Positions 24,838 to 33,139 of a DNA stretch of 64,000 bases are shown here, piece by piece. Source of the stretch: Spirochaetales bacterium (GTDB lineage Bacteria; Spirochaetota; Spirochaetia; Sphaerochaetales; Sphaerochaetaceae); the NCBI GenBank assembly GCA_028722305.1, contig JAQYHB010000022.1:1-64000 (forward strand), given 5' to 3'. A program made the position numbers and the translations under genes. Each line of letters begins with the position of its first letter. Positions within the stretch are counted from its first letter, which is position 1. The notes under the pieces were generated by a model, which made no database searches, had not been told where the DNA came from, and was given only the letters and a program-made list of their open reading frames with translations.

Positions 24838-24985
24838 ATGAGGCATCACGAACCATCGTCATACCACACAGCAGGATGACATATCGCCTCAGCGACGGTG
24901 CTTACGAAATTCCAACAGGACAAACCAACCGCATCACGGCCATTTCACGGCAAAGAAGCTGGCATCAACCTTGGGACCTGACTCA
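24838..24985 (+). pseudogene. Scar of an older related element: integrase and HigA-like fragments
   Basis: ATG 24838 begins MRHHEP like the integrase. After a frame change, 24882-24941 encodes YRLSDGAYEIPTGQTNRITAI, which matches the integrase segment ending FSTGQTNRIKAI. It is joined directly to 24949-24985, which resembles the last codons of higA (AKKLASTLGPD against AKKLASALGMD). The DNA lies outside the present prophage, so it is left from an earlier insertion of a related element at the same tRNA. Confidence 0.7.
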
Positions 24986-25001
24986 AAAGCGATTTCTATT
25001 T

Positions 25002-25030
25002 TTGCATATTGGTTCCCTGTGCCATACTAT
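25002..25030 (+). promoter_or_regulatory. Promoter of the 27-aa peptide / HTH gene pair
   Basis: TTGCAT (25002-25007), a 17-nt spacer and TACTAT (25025-25030), followed closely by AGGAG (25035-25039) and the ATG at 25046. Confidence 0.6.
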
Positions 25031-25045
25031 ACATAGGAGCCAAAG

Positions 25046-25129
25046 ATGAAGGACAATCTGAAACTGATTCTTACCATAATCAACACGATTTTGACCGTTG
25101 CAATCCTTATTGTTGTTGTAAGGATGTAA
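25046..25129 (+). CDS. 27-aa hydrophobic peptide
   Basis: The small frame has an ideal ribosome site (AGGAG, 6 nt) and a promoter. The product MKDNLKLILTIINTILTVA continues ILIVVVRM: a short charged start and one transmembrane helix with nothing else. It stops 2 nt before the start of a small HTH gene, whose ribosome site is inside its last codons. The size and topology resemble type I toxin peptides or small membrane regulators. The function is unknown. Confidence 0.5.
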   Translation: MKDNLKLILTIINTILTVAILIVVVRM

Positions 25130-25131
25130 AG

Positions 25132-25329
25132 ATGAAGGATTTTTATACGGTCAACGAAGTTTCCGAGAAACTCGGAAGGGCGAAGAGCAGCATAACCCGA
25201 GCACTTGTGAAGCTCGACGTGCCAAAGACGGCTGGAGTATACCTGATCGACCAGCAGACTTTCGAGAAACTCGCGGCATCGAAAGGCCCCGGGCGCCCAA
25301 AAGGGGCAAAGAACAAGCCGAAAGTTTGA
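25132..25329 (+). CDS. Small HTH protein (excisionase/MerR-like fold)
   Basis: The 65-aa product has an N-terminal winged-helix or excisionase-type motif (YTVNEVSEKLGRAKSSITRALVKLDVPK) and ends in an AT-hook-like basic tail (GPGRPKGAKNKPK). AGGA about 8 nt before ATG 25132 is the ribosome site. Proteins of this size next to integrase remnants are usually excisionases or element regulators, so it probably belongs to the older element whose scar precedes it. It could also be an autoregulator of the 27-aa peptide. Confidence 0.6.
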   Translation: MKDFYTVNEVSEKLGRAKSSITRALVKLDVPKTAGVYLIDQQTFEKLAASKGPGRPKGAKNKPKV

Positions 25330-25481
25330 TGTTGCCCTAGCGGGCACTGCATGGAGACATTGGCTTCTTTTGTCCTACCCTGAAGACAAACCACCAAGTT
25401 CATTTGGACAAGAAATGTGTCAGGTTTTATAGAGCACGAACATCCCTAACACTATGCACGGCCCTACCCTCTCCGGCCGCC

Positions 25482-26027
25482 TCAGAGGAACACGGAGAGC
25501 ATGCGTCCGCAGAGTGTGACGCTGACATTGGTCAGGTTCTCCAGGAATTTCTCTGGGGTTGCCGGGTTAGGGTGTCCGATCCAGCGCCTGACCGCCGAAA
25601 GGCAGAAGTCCCCAATCACATCGCTGAGTTCCTCCAGGTCCAAGGAATCATCACTGGAGGCATGCAACGTCTTGTCGACGATCGGCTGGATTTGCCTGCA
25701 GAAGTAATCATGGAAGGAATGGGGGCCGGATACCTCCAACGCGTTCAGGTAAAAGGTGCGGTTCTCGAACAGGTACTGGCAGATCATCATCGCGATATCC
25801 TTGGTGGACATCGTCTTCAGGCACCCGTTGACCTTGTCGTTGATCTCGGTATCGTAAATCCAGTTGACCAGTTCGAACTTGTCGCGGAAATGATAGTAGA
25901 AACTTTTCCTGTTCAAGTCGCACTTCGCGCAAATCTCGCCAATCGAGATTTTCTCCAAGGGCTTTTCCGCCATACATTCCTTGAGCGAGCTCGCCAGAGC
26001 CCTCTTTGTTATCGTGGAGTTTGACAT
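25482..26027 (-). CDS. TetR-family regulator (DhaS-like)
   Basis: The 181-aa product has the TetR helix-turn-helix (ITKRALASSLKECMAEKPLEKISIGEICAKCDLNRKSFYYHFRDKFELVNWIYDTE) and a helical ligand-binding half. The KSFYYHFRDK motif and short length place it near the DhaS-type subgroup common in Firmicutes. GGAGGC abuts ATG 26027, unusually close, but no other start fits. The neighbour downstream on the strand (26098-26871) is upstream in transcription and could be its target. The ligand is unknown. The 150 bases between it and the small HTH gene hold nothing recognisable. Confidence 0.8.
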   Translation of the reverse strand: MSNSTITKRALASSLKECMAEKPLEKISIGEICAKCDLNRKSFYYHFRDKFELVNWIYDTEINDKVNGCLKTMSTKDIAMMICQYLFENRTFYLNALEVSGPHSFHDYFCRQIQPIVDKTLHASSDDSLDLEELSDVIGDFCLSAVRRWIGHPNPATPEKFLENLTNVSVTLCGRMLSVFL

Positions 26028-26097
26028 GCCTCCATAATGGACAGGGAAAGGGCAAGTTGTCAAGAAAGTGTCCAAAAACAGGACACTTTTCAGAAAA

Positions 26098-26871
26098 TCA
26101 GAGCGCTTTCCCGTCAATCGCGAGCACTTTGGCGCTGATCAGAGCCTCCCCGAACAGGTAGCAACCTTCATGCAGGGACGTCTTGACCTGTCCGGCACCG
26201 ATGACAACATCAAGGTTGCCAAGGGCGGTACGCACCGTCGCCACCTGGAAGGAAGAGGCATGCCACTGGTTGTCCTTCTTCTCCAGCGCCACCACCTCAC
26301 CCGCAAACAGGTTGAACTGGATCTTGTGGTTGAAGAACTCCTGTTCCTTCGGTTTCAGTCCCTCTTGCCTGCTCATCAGGTAATTGTATGGAATCACCTG
26401 TCCATCCTGCAGGCGGACCTTCTCGTCTGTGGCCGCCTCGTAGCTTTTCCGGTTGTCGAAGGCGTCAAGCCCGATCGGGAAGGCACTGACCGAAAGGTCG
26501 AGTCGTTGCTCGTTGGTAAAGGGAGGAATGGTGGCCGGTTTCAGGACGCTCGCTGCGAAACCGTTCCTGCCCGCCAGGTCTACCAGTACCAAATCAAGGG
26601 AAAGATATCCCCGCGTAGGAATGGTGACGGCAGGTTTCGCCTGCCACAAGCTGTGCCCTTCGTAAAACATGTCGCCATCGACGACAACATCGCCGCCCAT
26701 GCGGAATACCAGCTCGAGTCCGCTGGGAAACAGGTAGGTCAAATAGGCGGAACCATCAGTCCCCACCTTCTCCTCTTTGCCCAGCGCTTTCAGCTCTCCA
26801 ACCAGCTGTTCGTCCAGATGGTCGCCATCTCTCAGGCACTCAAGACCTGTATTGGCAAGAAACAAACCCAT
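26098..26871 (-). CDS. Conserved protein of unknown function
   Basis: The 257-aa product starts MGLFLANTGLECLRDGD, with AGGAG 6 nt before ATG 26871. It is beta-rich with no signal peptide or membrane helix. Segments such as GDVVVDGDMFYEGHSLWQAKP and DNQWHASSFQVATVRTALGNLDVVIGAGQV look like a two-domain beta fold. I do not recognise the family. It lies upstream of the TetR gene on the same strand (71-bp gap) and is transcribed divergently from azlC; a TATGAT -10 lies just before the ribosome site. Confidence 0.55.
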   Translation of the reverse strand: MGLFLANTGLECLRDGDHLDEQLVGELKALGKEEKVGTDGSAYLTYLFPSGLELVFRMGGDVVVDGDMFYEGHSLWQAKPAVTIPTRGYLSLDLVLVDLAGRNGFAASVLKPATIPPFTNEQRLDLSVSAFPIGLDAFDNRKSYEAATDEKVRLQDGQVIPYNYLMSRQEGLKPKEQEFFNHKIQFNLFAGEVVALEKKDNQWHASSFQVATVRTALGNLDVVIGAGQVKTSLHEGCYLFGEALISAKVLAIDGKAL

Positions 26872-26948
26872 GTGATGCTCCTGAGCCAGTATCATAGCAC
26901 AGGGACTCTTGAGCACGGAAGCATGAACCAGGTATTATCTTCAGCATC

Positions 26949-27644
26949 ATGAACCAGACTACTCTCACGGCGCGCGAAGGGATTGTGGACGGGACGCCTA
27001 TCTTCATCGGGTACTTTCCAACCGCGATCGCGTTCGGGCTCGTGTGTCGGAACGCAGGACTTTCCCTCTGGGAAGCAACTTTTTCCTCCATCGCGATTTA
27101 CGGCGGATCCAGCCAATTCCTTGGCGTCAACCTGCTTGTCAGCGGCGCGGCAATCTTTGAGATTGTGCTCTCTATAGCGTTGGTGAACCTGCGCTATGCC
27201 TTCGAAGGCGCGGCGGTAGCCCAAAAGCTGGACAACATCCATGGGCTCAAGCGGTTTGTCGTCGGCTTCTTCACCACGGACGAGGTATTCAGCGTCTCCG
27301 TCCTGAAGGGCAAGCCCCTTTGCTGGAAATACATGATCGCCCTTGAGCTTACCGCCTATTCGGGATGGGTCTCCGGCACCGTCGTCGGTTGCCTCGTGGG
27401 AGCATTGCTTTCCGCGGAGTGGCAACTGGCCGTCGGGGTGACCTTGTACGCCATGTTCAGCGCCATGTGGGCGGGCGAGGTACGCAAGGGCGGAGTCAGG
27501 ATCCTCCTCGTCTGCCTGTCCGCCGGCTTGGTCAACAGCGTACTCTCCCTTGGTTTGCATGTCGGGGCCGGCTGGTCGTTTGTCATCGCCATGCTGAGCG
27601 CCACCTTCGCCGGCGCGTTGTGCGACAGGAGGCCAGAGAAATGA
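26949..27644 (+). CDS. azlC: AzlC-family branched-chain amino acid exporter subunit
   Basis: The 231-aa inner membrane protein has the AzlC signature near the start (REGIVDGTPIFIGYFPTAIAFGLV, then SIAIYGGSSQFLGVNLL) and about six helices. With AzlD it exports branched-chain amino acids or analogues. A promoter TTGAGC (26909) - 18 nt - TATTAT (26933-26938) ends 10 nt before the ATG, so the mRNA leader is at most a few bases and no ribosome site is present. It overlaps azlD by 4 nt (ATGA). Confidence 0.88.
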   Translation: MNQTTLTAREGIVDGTPIFIGYFPTAIAFGLVCRNAGLSLWEATFSSIAIYGGSSQFLGVNLLVSGAAIFEIVLSIALVNLRYAFEGAAVAQKLDNIHGLKRFVVGFFTTDEVFSVSVLKGKPLCWKYMIALELTAYSGWVSGTVVGCLVGALLSAEWQLAVGVTLYAMFSAMWAGEVRKGGVRILLVCLSAGLVNSVLSLGLHVGAGWSFVIAMLSATFAGALCDRRPEK

Positions 27645-27958
27645 GTTTCTTCCATCAGATTCCGACCGTCGTCATCCTCTTCTGCGGCGCTCTTGCCACC
27701 ATGCTCGTGAAGGAAATCCCCTACTGGGTCAAAGGGATGGACCGGCTACCGCCTTTCCTGGTGAAGTGCATGCAGATCCTGCCGATCGCCGCCATGGGCG
27801 CGTTGATCTTCCCCGGCGCCTTCCATGATTATGGGCCGCAGTGGTACGCCGGTATCGGTGCCATCGCCATCGCCTTTGCCATCGGCTACGCGAAGCGTCC
27901 GACAATCGTCGGCATCGCGGCCGCCATCGTCATCTGCTACCTGCTGTTGCTGGTATGA
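27641..27958 (+). CDS. azlD: AzlD-family transporter subunit
   Basis: The 105-aa protein has four hydrophobic segments (VVILFCGALATML, PFLVKCMQILPIAAMGALIFP, GIGAIAIAFAIGY, VGIAAAIVICYLLLLV). This is the size and topology of AzlD, the small partner of AzlC. The ATGA overlaps on both sides (with azlC and with the TatD-like gene) indicate one tightly coupled operon. The conserved LPIAAMGALIFP segment supports the call. Confidence 0.85.
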   Translation: MSFFHQIPTVVILFCGALATMLVKEIPYWVKGMDRLPPFLVKCMQILPIAAMGALIFPGAFHDYGPQWYAGIGAIAIAFAIGYAKRPTIVGIAAAIVICYLLLLV

Positions 27959-28602
27959 CCATGCTTGACGCCCATTTTCATCTTCCTTTCCAGGAACCGG
28001 CAGAGGGCATTCTCTGTACCAGCCGCGAGGCTGAATGGGACGAGGCGCTACGGACCACCCATGGCCAGGTCATTCCGTCCCTCGGGTTGCTCCCTCCCTG
28101 TCTGGATGTCGATTTCGCGCGCCTTGAAGGGCTCCTAGCACAAAAGCAGGAGATGCAAATCGGCGAAGTGGGCCTGGACAGGCGCTTTCCTGACCGGGAA
28201 GGACAGCTGATGGTTCTGAGGAACTTCCTCTCGATCGCGCGGAACACGCACCGCATGGTTTCGCTGCATGTGGTAGGAGCTGATGGGCTTATGCTCGGAA
28301 TTCTGGACGGAACGGTGGCGGCCCTCTGGCACGGCTTTACCGGTAGCGTCGAGACCGCCAAGGCAATAACCGGCAAGGGCGCGGTCATATCTCTCGGTCC
28401 CCGCGTCGAGCGGACAAACCTCTGGAACCGGCTGGAAGAAATCAAAGGACTCCCCTTTACGGTGGAAAGCGACCTTTCCGCCTCCGACAGGTACCGCCAG
28501 GCACTCGAGGCCTGGTACCGGAAGCTTGCCACCAGGCTCGGATGGAGCGTGGAGCAGCTCGAGGCCCATGCCCGGGCCTCGCTGGAAACCTTGCTCACAT
28601 GA
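27955..28602 (+). CDS. TatD-like metal-dependent hydrolase
   Basis: The 215-aa product is a short member of the TatD/YcfH superfamily: HFH metal ligands in LDAHFHL, Glu in IGEVGLDRR, then His in SLHVVG and WHGFTGS, and Asp in VESDL. Family members act as 3'-5' DNases or deacylases. It is shorter than typical TatD (about 260 aa) because the loops are reduced. It starts at the azlD stop (ATGA), either at 27955 or at the ATG two codons later, so it is cotranscribed with the transporter for no obvious metabolic reason. Confidence 0.82.
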   Translation: MTMLDAHFHLPFQEPAEGILCTSREAEWDEALRTTHGQVIPSLGLLPPCLDVDFARLEGLLAQKQEMQIGEVGLDRRFPDREGQLMVLRNFLSIARNTHRMVSLHVVGADGLMLGILDGTVAALWHGFTGSVETAKAITGKGAVISLGPRVERTNLWNRLEEIKGLPFTVESDLSASDRYRQALEAWYRKLATRLGWSVEQLEAHARASLETLLT

Positions 28603-29185
28603 AGAGCAAGTCACCGAAGCAATCGGGACGATGGAAATCGGGTTTCAGGCTGTCGACCTGGTTCCAGAGTAGCCAGATTGGCTTTTTGAGCTTGTCTCCG
28701 CAGGTATAGAAGTTTCCTTTCAGACGCAATCCCTTCAGGTCGGTTCCTTTGGGCACGATGCCCAACATGGCTAGGTCAAGATCCTCCTTCAAGACCCAGA
28801 CAGCCCTGCGGTCGCTCCACTCCTTAATCGTCACCTCGATAGGAATTCTTTCCAGGATGGACTCGTCCAGGAAACGGCGGTGGCGCCGGTCTGGGCCGAC
28901 AGCCCCGTGTACGGCGCCGCTGGCGCTCGTCTCGATATTGACGTAGTCGTCGCTGTCCGCAACTTTCAAAAAGACCTCGGCACAGCTGTCCTCGCAGACC
29001 TGCTGATTGCAACCGGTCACCATGCGCCGCAACTCCGGCTCGCAGATGGTGAAGGTCGCCAACAGGTGGCTCTCCCGATAGCTGAGATCCACCCTTGCAG
29101 AGACATCCTCGTATGATTCCCAGCCCCCCACGAGAAACAAGTGGGAGATTCCGACGTGACCCTCTGGATAGATTGTTACCTGCAT
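28595..29185 (-). CDS. CBM9-like (carbohydrate-binding) protein
   Basis: The 196-aa product has the layout of the carbohydrate-binding family 9-like / DOMON-type domain: YRESHLLATFTICEPELRRM, then CNQQVCEDSCAEVFLKVADSDDYVNIETSASGAVHGAVGPDRRHRR and a late GNFYTCGDKLKKPIWLLWNQ. There is no signal peptide, so it may be cytoplasmic. The start is uncertain: ATG 29185 follows GGAGGC with almost no spacer, and ATG 29200 or 29212 are in frame. It converges with the TatD-like gene, overlapping by 8 bp. Confidence 0.7.
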   Translation of the reverse strand: MQVTIYPEGHVGISHLFLVGGWESYEDVSARVDLSYRESHLLATFTICEPELRRMVTGCNQQVCEDSCAEVFLKVADSDDYVNIETSASGAVHGAVGPDRRHRRFLDESILERIPIEVTIKEWSDRRAVWVLKEDLDLAMLGIVPKGTDLKGLRLKGNFYTCGDKLKKPIWLLWNQVDSLKPDFHRPDCFGDLLFM

Positions 29186-29252
29186 GCCTCCACGATACAT
29201 GGTTTGCATCACAACGGCAAGGAATCCCGTTCAATAGGATAGGAGGTCGCAC

Positions 29253-30272
29253 CTGAAACGACTGATGATTCTCTACGGGATGATCGCCCTTCTGGCGCTC
29301 ATCGGCTGTGACGACAAGGCGCTACGGACGGAACCCGAGCAGACCGAAGCAGAGGTGAAGCTCTGTCTTTCCTGTGACGCTTTTCAGGAAAAATCCATCC
29401 TGCCCGCAGGCCAGACACTGGCCATCGCCACCTACGACATCTCCGCTACCGGTCCTGGAGGAGCAACACTCACGCTTTCCGGAGAAGAGGAAAACGGGAG
29501 CCACACCATCAATCTGGGCCATCTAGCCATCGGAGGCTGGCATCTCGAAGCGACAGCACGAAACGCGGAGGGTACGGCCCTCGCGCAGGGTTCGACCGAT
29601 GTGGTGTTCACCAGCAAGACCAAGGTCGCGGAGCTTCCGCTTAACCGGATGGCCGGAGCCGGGAACCTCTCGGTCCGTGTCACTTGGGCGAAGGACCAGG
29701 TAAACAAGGCGGATTTCCAGCTGGTCGCGACTCTGAAAAACCAAGAGGGAGGGACCATTGCCATCACCCCTGAGGTGAAGGAGGGAGAGGCGACGATCAC
29801 AAAGGATGGGCTTCCCAGCGGAAGCTATGTGCTTGCCCTCGAGCTGTTGACCGAAGGCACCCACGCGAGCGGCGCCACTAGCGCGATCCGCATTGTCGAC
29901 GGGGCACTCTCTGGCGGAGAGATCGCTTTGGAAATCGGGGACAGGTCCAACGTCTTCAGCCTGACCATCAAAAACGATACCTCGCTGCCGATCCTGGCGA
30001 AGGTGCGTAGCGCCCCAGAGGTGGTGACGGCCCAGAGTCCGCAGGTGACCCTGACAGCCGAGCCGACCAACCTGGCCTCGCTTGGATTGCGGAAAGAAGA
30101 CCTTTCCTATCAGTGGTATCACGAGGGAACCCTGATTGCGGGAGCGAACACCGCTTCCCTCCTCCTGAAGGATAAGAAACTGGGCAGCCACCGCTATGAT
30201 GTGGTGATCACTTCCGGCAAGCCCGGCTCGATCGGAAGCGTTTCCGTCACGGTGAACTACCCGGTGGATTAA
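29253..30272 (+). CDS. Ig-like lipoprotein with probable CTG start
   Basis: The 339-aa product is a surface or periplasmic lipoprotein. AGGAGG (29241-29246) lies 6 nt before CTG 29253, and starting there adds K-R to the N-terminus, giving KRLMILYGMIALLALIGC with lipidation at Cys19. The ATG at 29265 lacks both the basic residues and the spacing. The mature part is all beta: a carbohydrate-like N-terminal section and an Ig-like C-terminal domain (LSYQWYHEGTLIAGANTASLLLKDKKLGSHRYDVVITS). It resembles the C-termini of the lipoproteins at 37596 and 40554. The function is unknown. Confidence 0.78.
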   Translation: MKRLMILYGMIALLALIGCDDKALRTEPEQTEAEVKLCLSCDAFQEKSILPAGQTLAIATYDISATGPGGATLTLSGEEENGSHTINLGHLAIGGWHLEATARNAEGTALAQGSTDVVFTSKTKVAELPLNRMAGAGNLSVRVTWAKDQVNKADFQLVATLKNQEGGTIAITPEVKEGEATITKDGLPSGSYVLALELLTEGTHASGATSAIRIVDGALSGGEIALEIGDRSNVFSLTIKNDTSLPILAKVRSAPEVVTAQSPQVTLTAEPTNLASLGLRKEDLSYQWYHEGTLIAGANTASLLLKDKKLGSHRYDVVITSGKPGSIGSVSVTVNYPVD

Positions 30273-30661
30273 AGGGCCATGATCGCATCGACGACGCCCC
30301 GCTTGAGAGGGGCAGGGCGTTTCGTCCCGACACTGACGCTGGCGATCTTGACGGACAGGAGCGCCAGCACCTCGTCACCACGCTTGATTGTCTGCCGCAG
30401 CACCAGGGAAAAGACCTTGGAGCTCTCCACCTCGGTCTCGACCGTCAAAAGGTCGTCCAGATAACCGGGACGCTTGAAATCAATCGTGATCGAGGAAACG
30501 ACCAGCATGGTGCCTGCCTTCTGGCTGGCGCTCTGCTGGACTCCGACCTGCCTCAGCATCTCGGTGCGGGCATGCTCGGCAAAATCAAGGTAACGGGCGT
30601 GGTAGACAACGCCCTCCGCATCGGTATCACTGTAATAGACGCGAACAGGAAACTTGTACAT
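30269..30661 (-). CDS. ybgC: Acyl-CoA thioesterase, YbgC/4-HBT type
   Basis: The 130-aa hotdog-fold protein carries the YbgC motif VYYSDTDAEGVVYHARYLDFAEHARTE, with catalytic Asp in DTDAEG. It hydrolyses short acyl-CoA thioesters and in many bacteria associates with envelope or lipid functions. AAGGA lies 7 nt before ATG 30661, and the gap to the lysA stop is 2 bp, so it is the last gene of the lysine operon. The functional link is not obvious. Confidence 0.87.
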   Translation of the reverse strand: MYKFPVRVYYSDTDAEGVVYHARYLDFAEHARTEMLRQVGVQQSASQKAGTMLVVSSITIDFKRPGYLDDLLTVETEVESSKVFSLVLRQTIKRGDEVLALLSVKIASVSVGTKRPAPLKRGVVDAIMAL

Positions 30662-30663
30662 CC

Positions 30664-31920
30664 TCAAATCCTTACCGGCGCTCCAGGAAAACGGAGTGTG
30701 GCGAAATAGTCGTCCATCGTCTCCGCCCTGCGGATCATCGTCACCGTGCCATCGGCGTGCAGCAGATACTCGGCATGGCGAAGCTTTCCATTGTAGTTGA
30801 ATCCCATGCTGTGGCCATGGGCGCCAGCGTCATGGATCACCACGATATCCCCCTCCTCGATTTCCGGAAGCGGGCGGTCGATGGCGAACTTGTCGTTGTT
30901 CTCGCACAAGGAGCCGGTCACGTCATAGACATGGTCGTGCGGGGCCTTTTCCTTGCCCAGCACCGTCAGGTGGTGGTACGCGCCATACATGCCAGGGCGC
31001 ATCAAGTCAGCCATGGTGGCGTCAAGGCCGACATACTCCTTGTACTTGTGGGCGACATGGCGGACAGTGGAGACCAGATATCCGTAGGGACCGGTGATAT
31101 AGCGGCCACACTCGAAGGAGATGCCAAGCGGGTCAAGATGCCTTTCGACAATCATCGCATCATACAGCTTGTGGATCTCCGTGGAGATATGGTGGATATC
31201 GATAGGCTCCTGCTCGGGACGATAGGGGATGCCCACACCCCCACCTAGGTCGACCAGTTCAATCCTCACCCCGGCCTCGTCGTGGATCTTCGCCACCAGC
31301 GTGAAGAGCATGCGCGCGGTCTCGACAATATACCGGGCGTCCAGCTCGTTGCTGGCAACCATGGTATGCAGGGCGAAGTGCTTCACACCCTTCTCCTTCA
31401 TGATCCGGTAGCACTCGACGATCTTGTCCTTCGGTACTCCGTACTTCGCCTCGACCGGGTTGCCGATGATGGCGTTGCCGGTGCGCTCCGGACCCGGGTT
31501 GTAGCGGAACGAGACCATCTCGGGAAGCGACGGGAGAAAGTCGATGTGTGAGATGTCGTCAAGGTTGATGATCGCCCCCAGCTCGAGAGCCTTGGCGAAC
31601 TCATCAACAGGGGTGTCGTTGCTGGTCAGCATGATGCCCCGTCCCTTTACACCGCTCGCCTCGGCGATGACGAGCTCGGGCAGGCTGGAACAGTCGCAAC
31701 CGAAGCCCACCTTGTCGGCCAAGAGCTTGACGATGGCCGGGTTGGGCAGCGCCTTGACGGCAAAGTAGTCACGAAAGCTGGGAGCCCAGGAGAACTCCTT
31801 GCAAAAAGCCTCGGCGTTCTCCAGGATCGCCTTCTCGTCATACAGGTAGAACGGAGTGGGAAGCTTTCTGGCAAGCTCCAGCAGCTTCCCCTCCTCCATT
31901 GGCAGATGCTTTGTGCTCAT
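30664..31920 (-). CDS. lysA: Diaminopimelate decarboxylase
   Basis: The 418-aa fold-III PLP enzyme converts meso-DAP to lysine. Visible features are the PLP lysine in DYFAVKALPNP (about residue 54), the HTMVASNEL segment, the phosphate loop DLGGGVGIPY, ECGRYITGPYG and the C-terminal tyrosine-rich end. ATG 31920 overlaps the dapL stop as ATGA; a much longer open frame upstream is a shadow of dapL. It completes the set dapB-dapA-dapL-lysA. The sequence VASNELDARY resembles the subset of carboxynorspermidine/DAP decarboxylases, but the context favours DAP. Confidence 0.92.
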   Translation of the reverse strand: MSTKHLPMEEGKLLELARKLPTPFYLYDEKAILENAEAFCKEFSWAPSFRDYFAVKALPNPAIVKLLADKVGFGCDCSSLPELVIAEASGVKGRGIMLTSNDTPVDEFAKALELGAIINLDDISHIDFLPSLPEMVSFRYNPGPERTGNAIIGNPVEAKYGVPKDKIVECYRIMKEKGVKHFALHTMVASNELDARYIVETARMLFTLVAKIHDEAGVRIELVDLGGGVGIPYRPEQEPIDIHHISTEIHKLYDAMIVERHLDPLGISFECGRYITGPYGYLVSTVRHVAHKYKEYVGLDATMADLMRPGMYGAYHHLTVLGKEKAPHDHVYDVTGSLCENNDKFAIDRPLPEIEEGDIVVIHDAGAHGHSMGFNYNGKLRHAEYLLHADGTVTMIRRAETMDDYFATLRFPGAPVRI

Positions 31921-33137
31921 ACGCGGATATTCCTCTCTATCGATCCAACGGCCTCGAGCACATCCTCGCGGTGGCCGTAGGCCGAGACCCTTACGTAGTG
32001 TTCGCCCGCGGGACCGAAACCGGAGCCCGGAGTGACGACGACATGCGCCTTCTCCAACAGCATGTCGAAGAAGTCCCAGCTCGTCATGTCGTGGGGAGCC
32101 TTGGCCCAGACGTACGGGCTGTTCACCCCTCCATGACAAGCCAATCCGATGGATGCAAGCCCCTCTCGGATGATGCGGGCATTCCCAAGATAGTATCCTA
32201 CCAATTCCCGGCATTGTCTCCAACCCTCTCCCGAAAGGGCGGCCAAACCGCCCGCCTGGCTGATGTTGCTCGCGCCGTTGGAAAAGGTGCACTGGCGGCG
32301 GTTCCACAGCTTGTTCAAGAGTCCGGGCCCTCCGATATCGATTGCCTTCGGGACAATCGTCCAGCCCAGCCGCACCCCGGTGAAACCGGCGAACTTGCTG
32401 AAGCTGTTGATCTCGATGGCGCAACCGGTTGCCCCTTCGACTTCGTAGATCGAGTGGGGATAGCCGCTTTCGGTGATGTACTCGCAGTAGGAGGCGTCAT
32501 AGATGAGGACCGCGTTCTCATGGACGCAGTAGTCGACGAAGGCTTGCAACTGCTTTTTGGTCGCCATCGATCCTGTCGGGTTGTTGGGGAAGCAGAGATA
32601 GACCAGATCCACGTGCTCCTTCGGGGGAACGGGGATGAATCCGTTCTCGTCAGTGCTCTCCAGGTAGACGAAGCGTTGGTAGCTCTCGCCGGTCCATTCC
32701 CCGCTCCTTCCGCCGACGACGTTGGTGTCGACGTAGACCGGATAGGCCGGATCCTGGATGGCGACGATGTCACCGCTAGCAAAGAGCTGCTGCAGATTCG
32801 CCACGTCGCTCTTGGCGCCATCGCTGACAAAAAACTCCATGGGGTCGAGAGAGACGCCCCACAAACGGCGGTAGTAATCCGCTAGGCCCTCGCGGAGAAC
32901 GTTATCTCCCTGCTCGTCACCGTATCCGGTATAGGTACGGCGGTCCAGCAACAGGTCGATCTTGTGCTTCATCGCGTCGGCCACCGCCTGGCTGAGTGCC
33001 TCGGTCGTGTTGCCGATACCCAGCCGCAATACCTTGGCGTCGGGGTTCTTCTCCTGCCAGAGCCTGGTGCGCCTGGTAATTTCAGGGAACAGGTAGCCCC
33101 CAGCCAGTCTCAGGAAATTCGGATTTGCGTGTGCCAT
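31917..33137 (-). CDS. dapL: LL-diaminopimelate aminotransferase
   Basis: The 406-aa class I PLP aminotransferase makes LL-DAP from tetrahydrodipicolinate in one step, which replaces dapD-dapC-dapE. Signature segments are NFLRLAGGYLFPEITRR, LRLGIGNTTEALS, GYGDEQGDNVLREGLADYY, CFPNNPTGS and the Schiff-base lysine in INSFSKFAGFTGVRLGW. GGAGG lies 8 nt before ATG 33137. The gene is 2 bp after the dapA stop and overlaps lysA. A diaminopimelate epimerase (dapF) is still needed and is not in the window. Confidence 0.94.
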   Translation of the reverse strand: MAHANPNFLRLAGGYLFPEITRRTRLWQEKNPDAKVLRLGIGNTTEALSQAVADAMKHKIDLLLDRRTYTGYGDEQGDNVLREGLADYYRRLWGVSLDPMEFFVSDGAKSDVANLQQLFASGDIVAIQDPAYPVYVDTNVVGGRSGEWTGESYQRFVYLESTDENGFIPVPPKEHVDLVYLCFPNNPTGSMATKKQLQAFVDYCVHENAVLIYDASYCEYITESGYPHSIYEVEGATGCAIEINSFSKFAGFTGVRLGWTIVPKAIDIGGPGLLNKLWNRRQCTFSNGASNISQAGGLAALSGEGWRQCRELVGYYLGNARIIREGLASIGLACHGGVNSPYVWAKAPHDMTSWDFFDMLLEKAHVVVTPGSGFGPAGEHYVRVSAYGHREDVLEAVGSIERNIRV

Positions 33138-33139
33138 GC

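Noticed and set aside
31921-32424. N-terminal extension of lysA
   Set aside because: It is an out-of-frame reading of dapL. The ATGA overlap at 31917-31920 and the family length fix the start.
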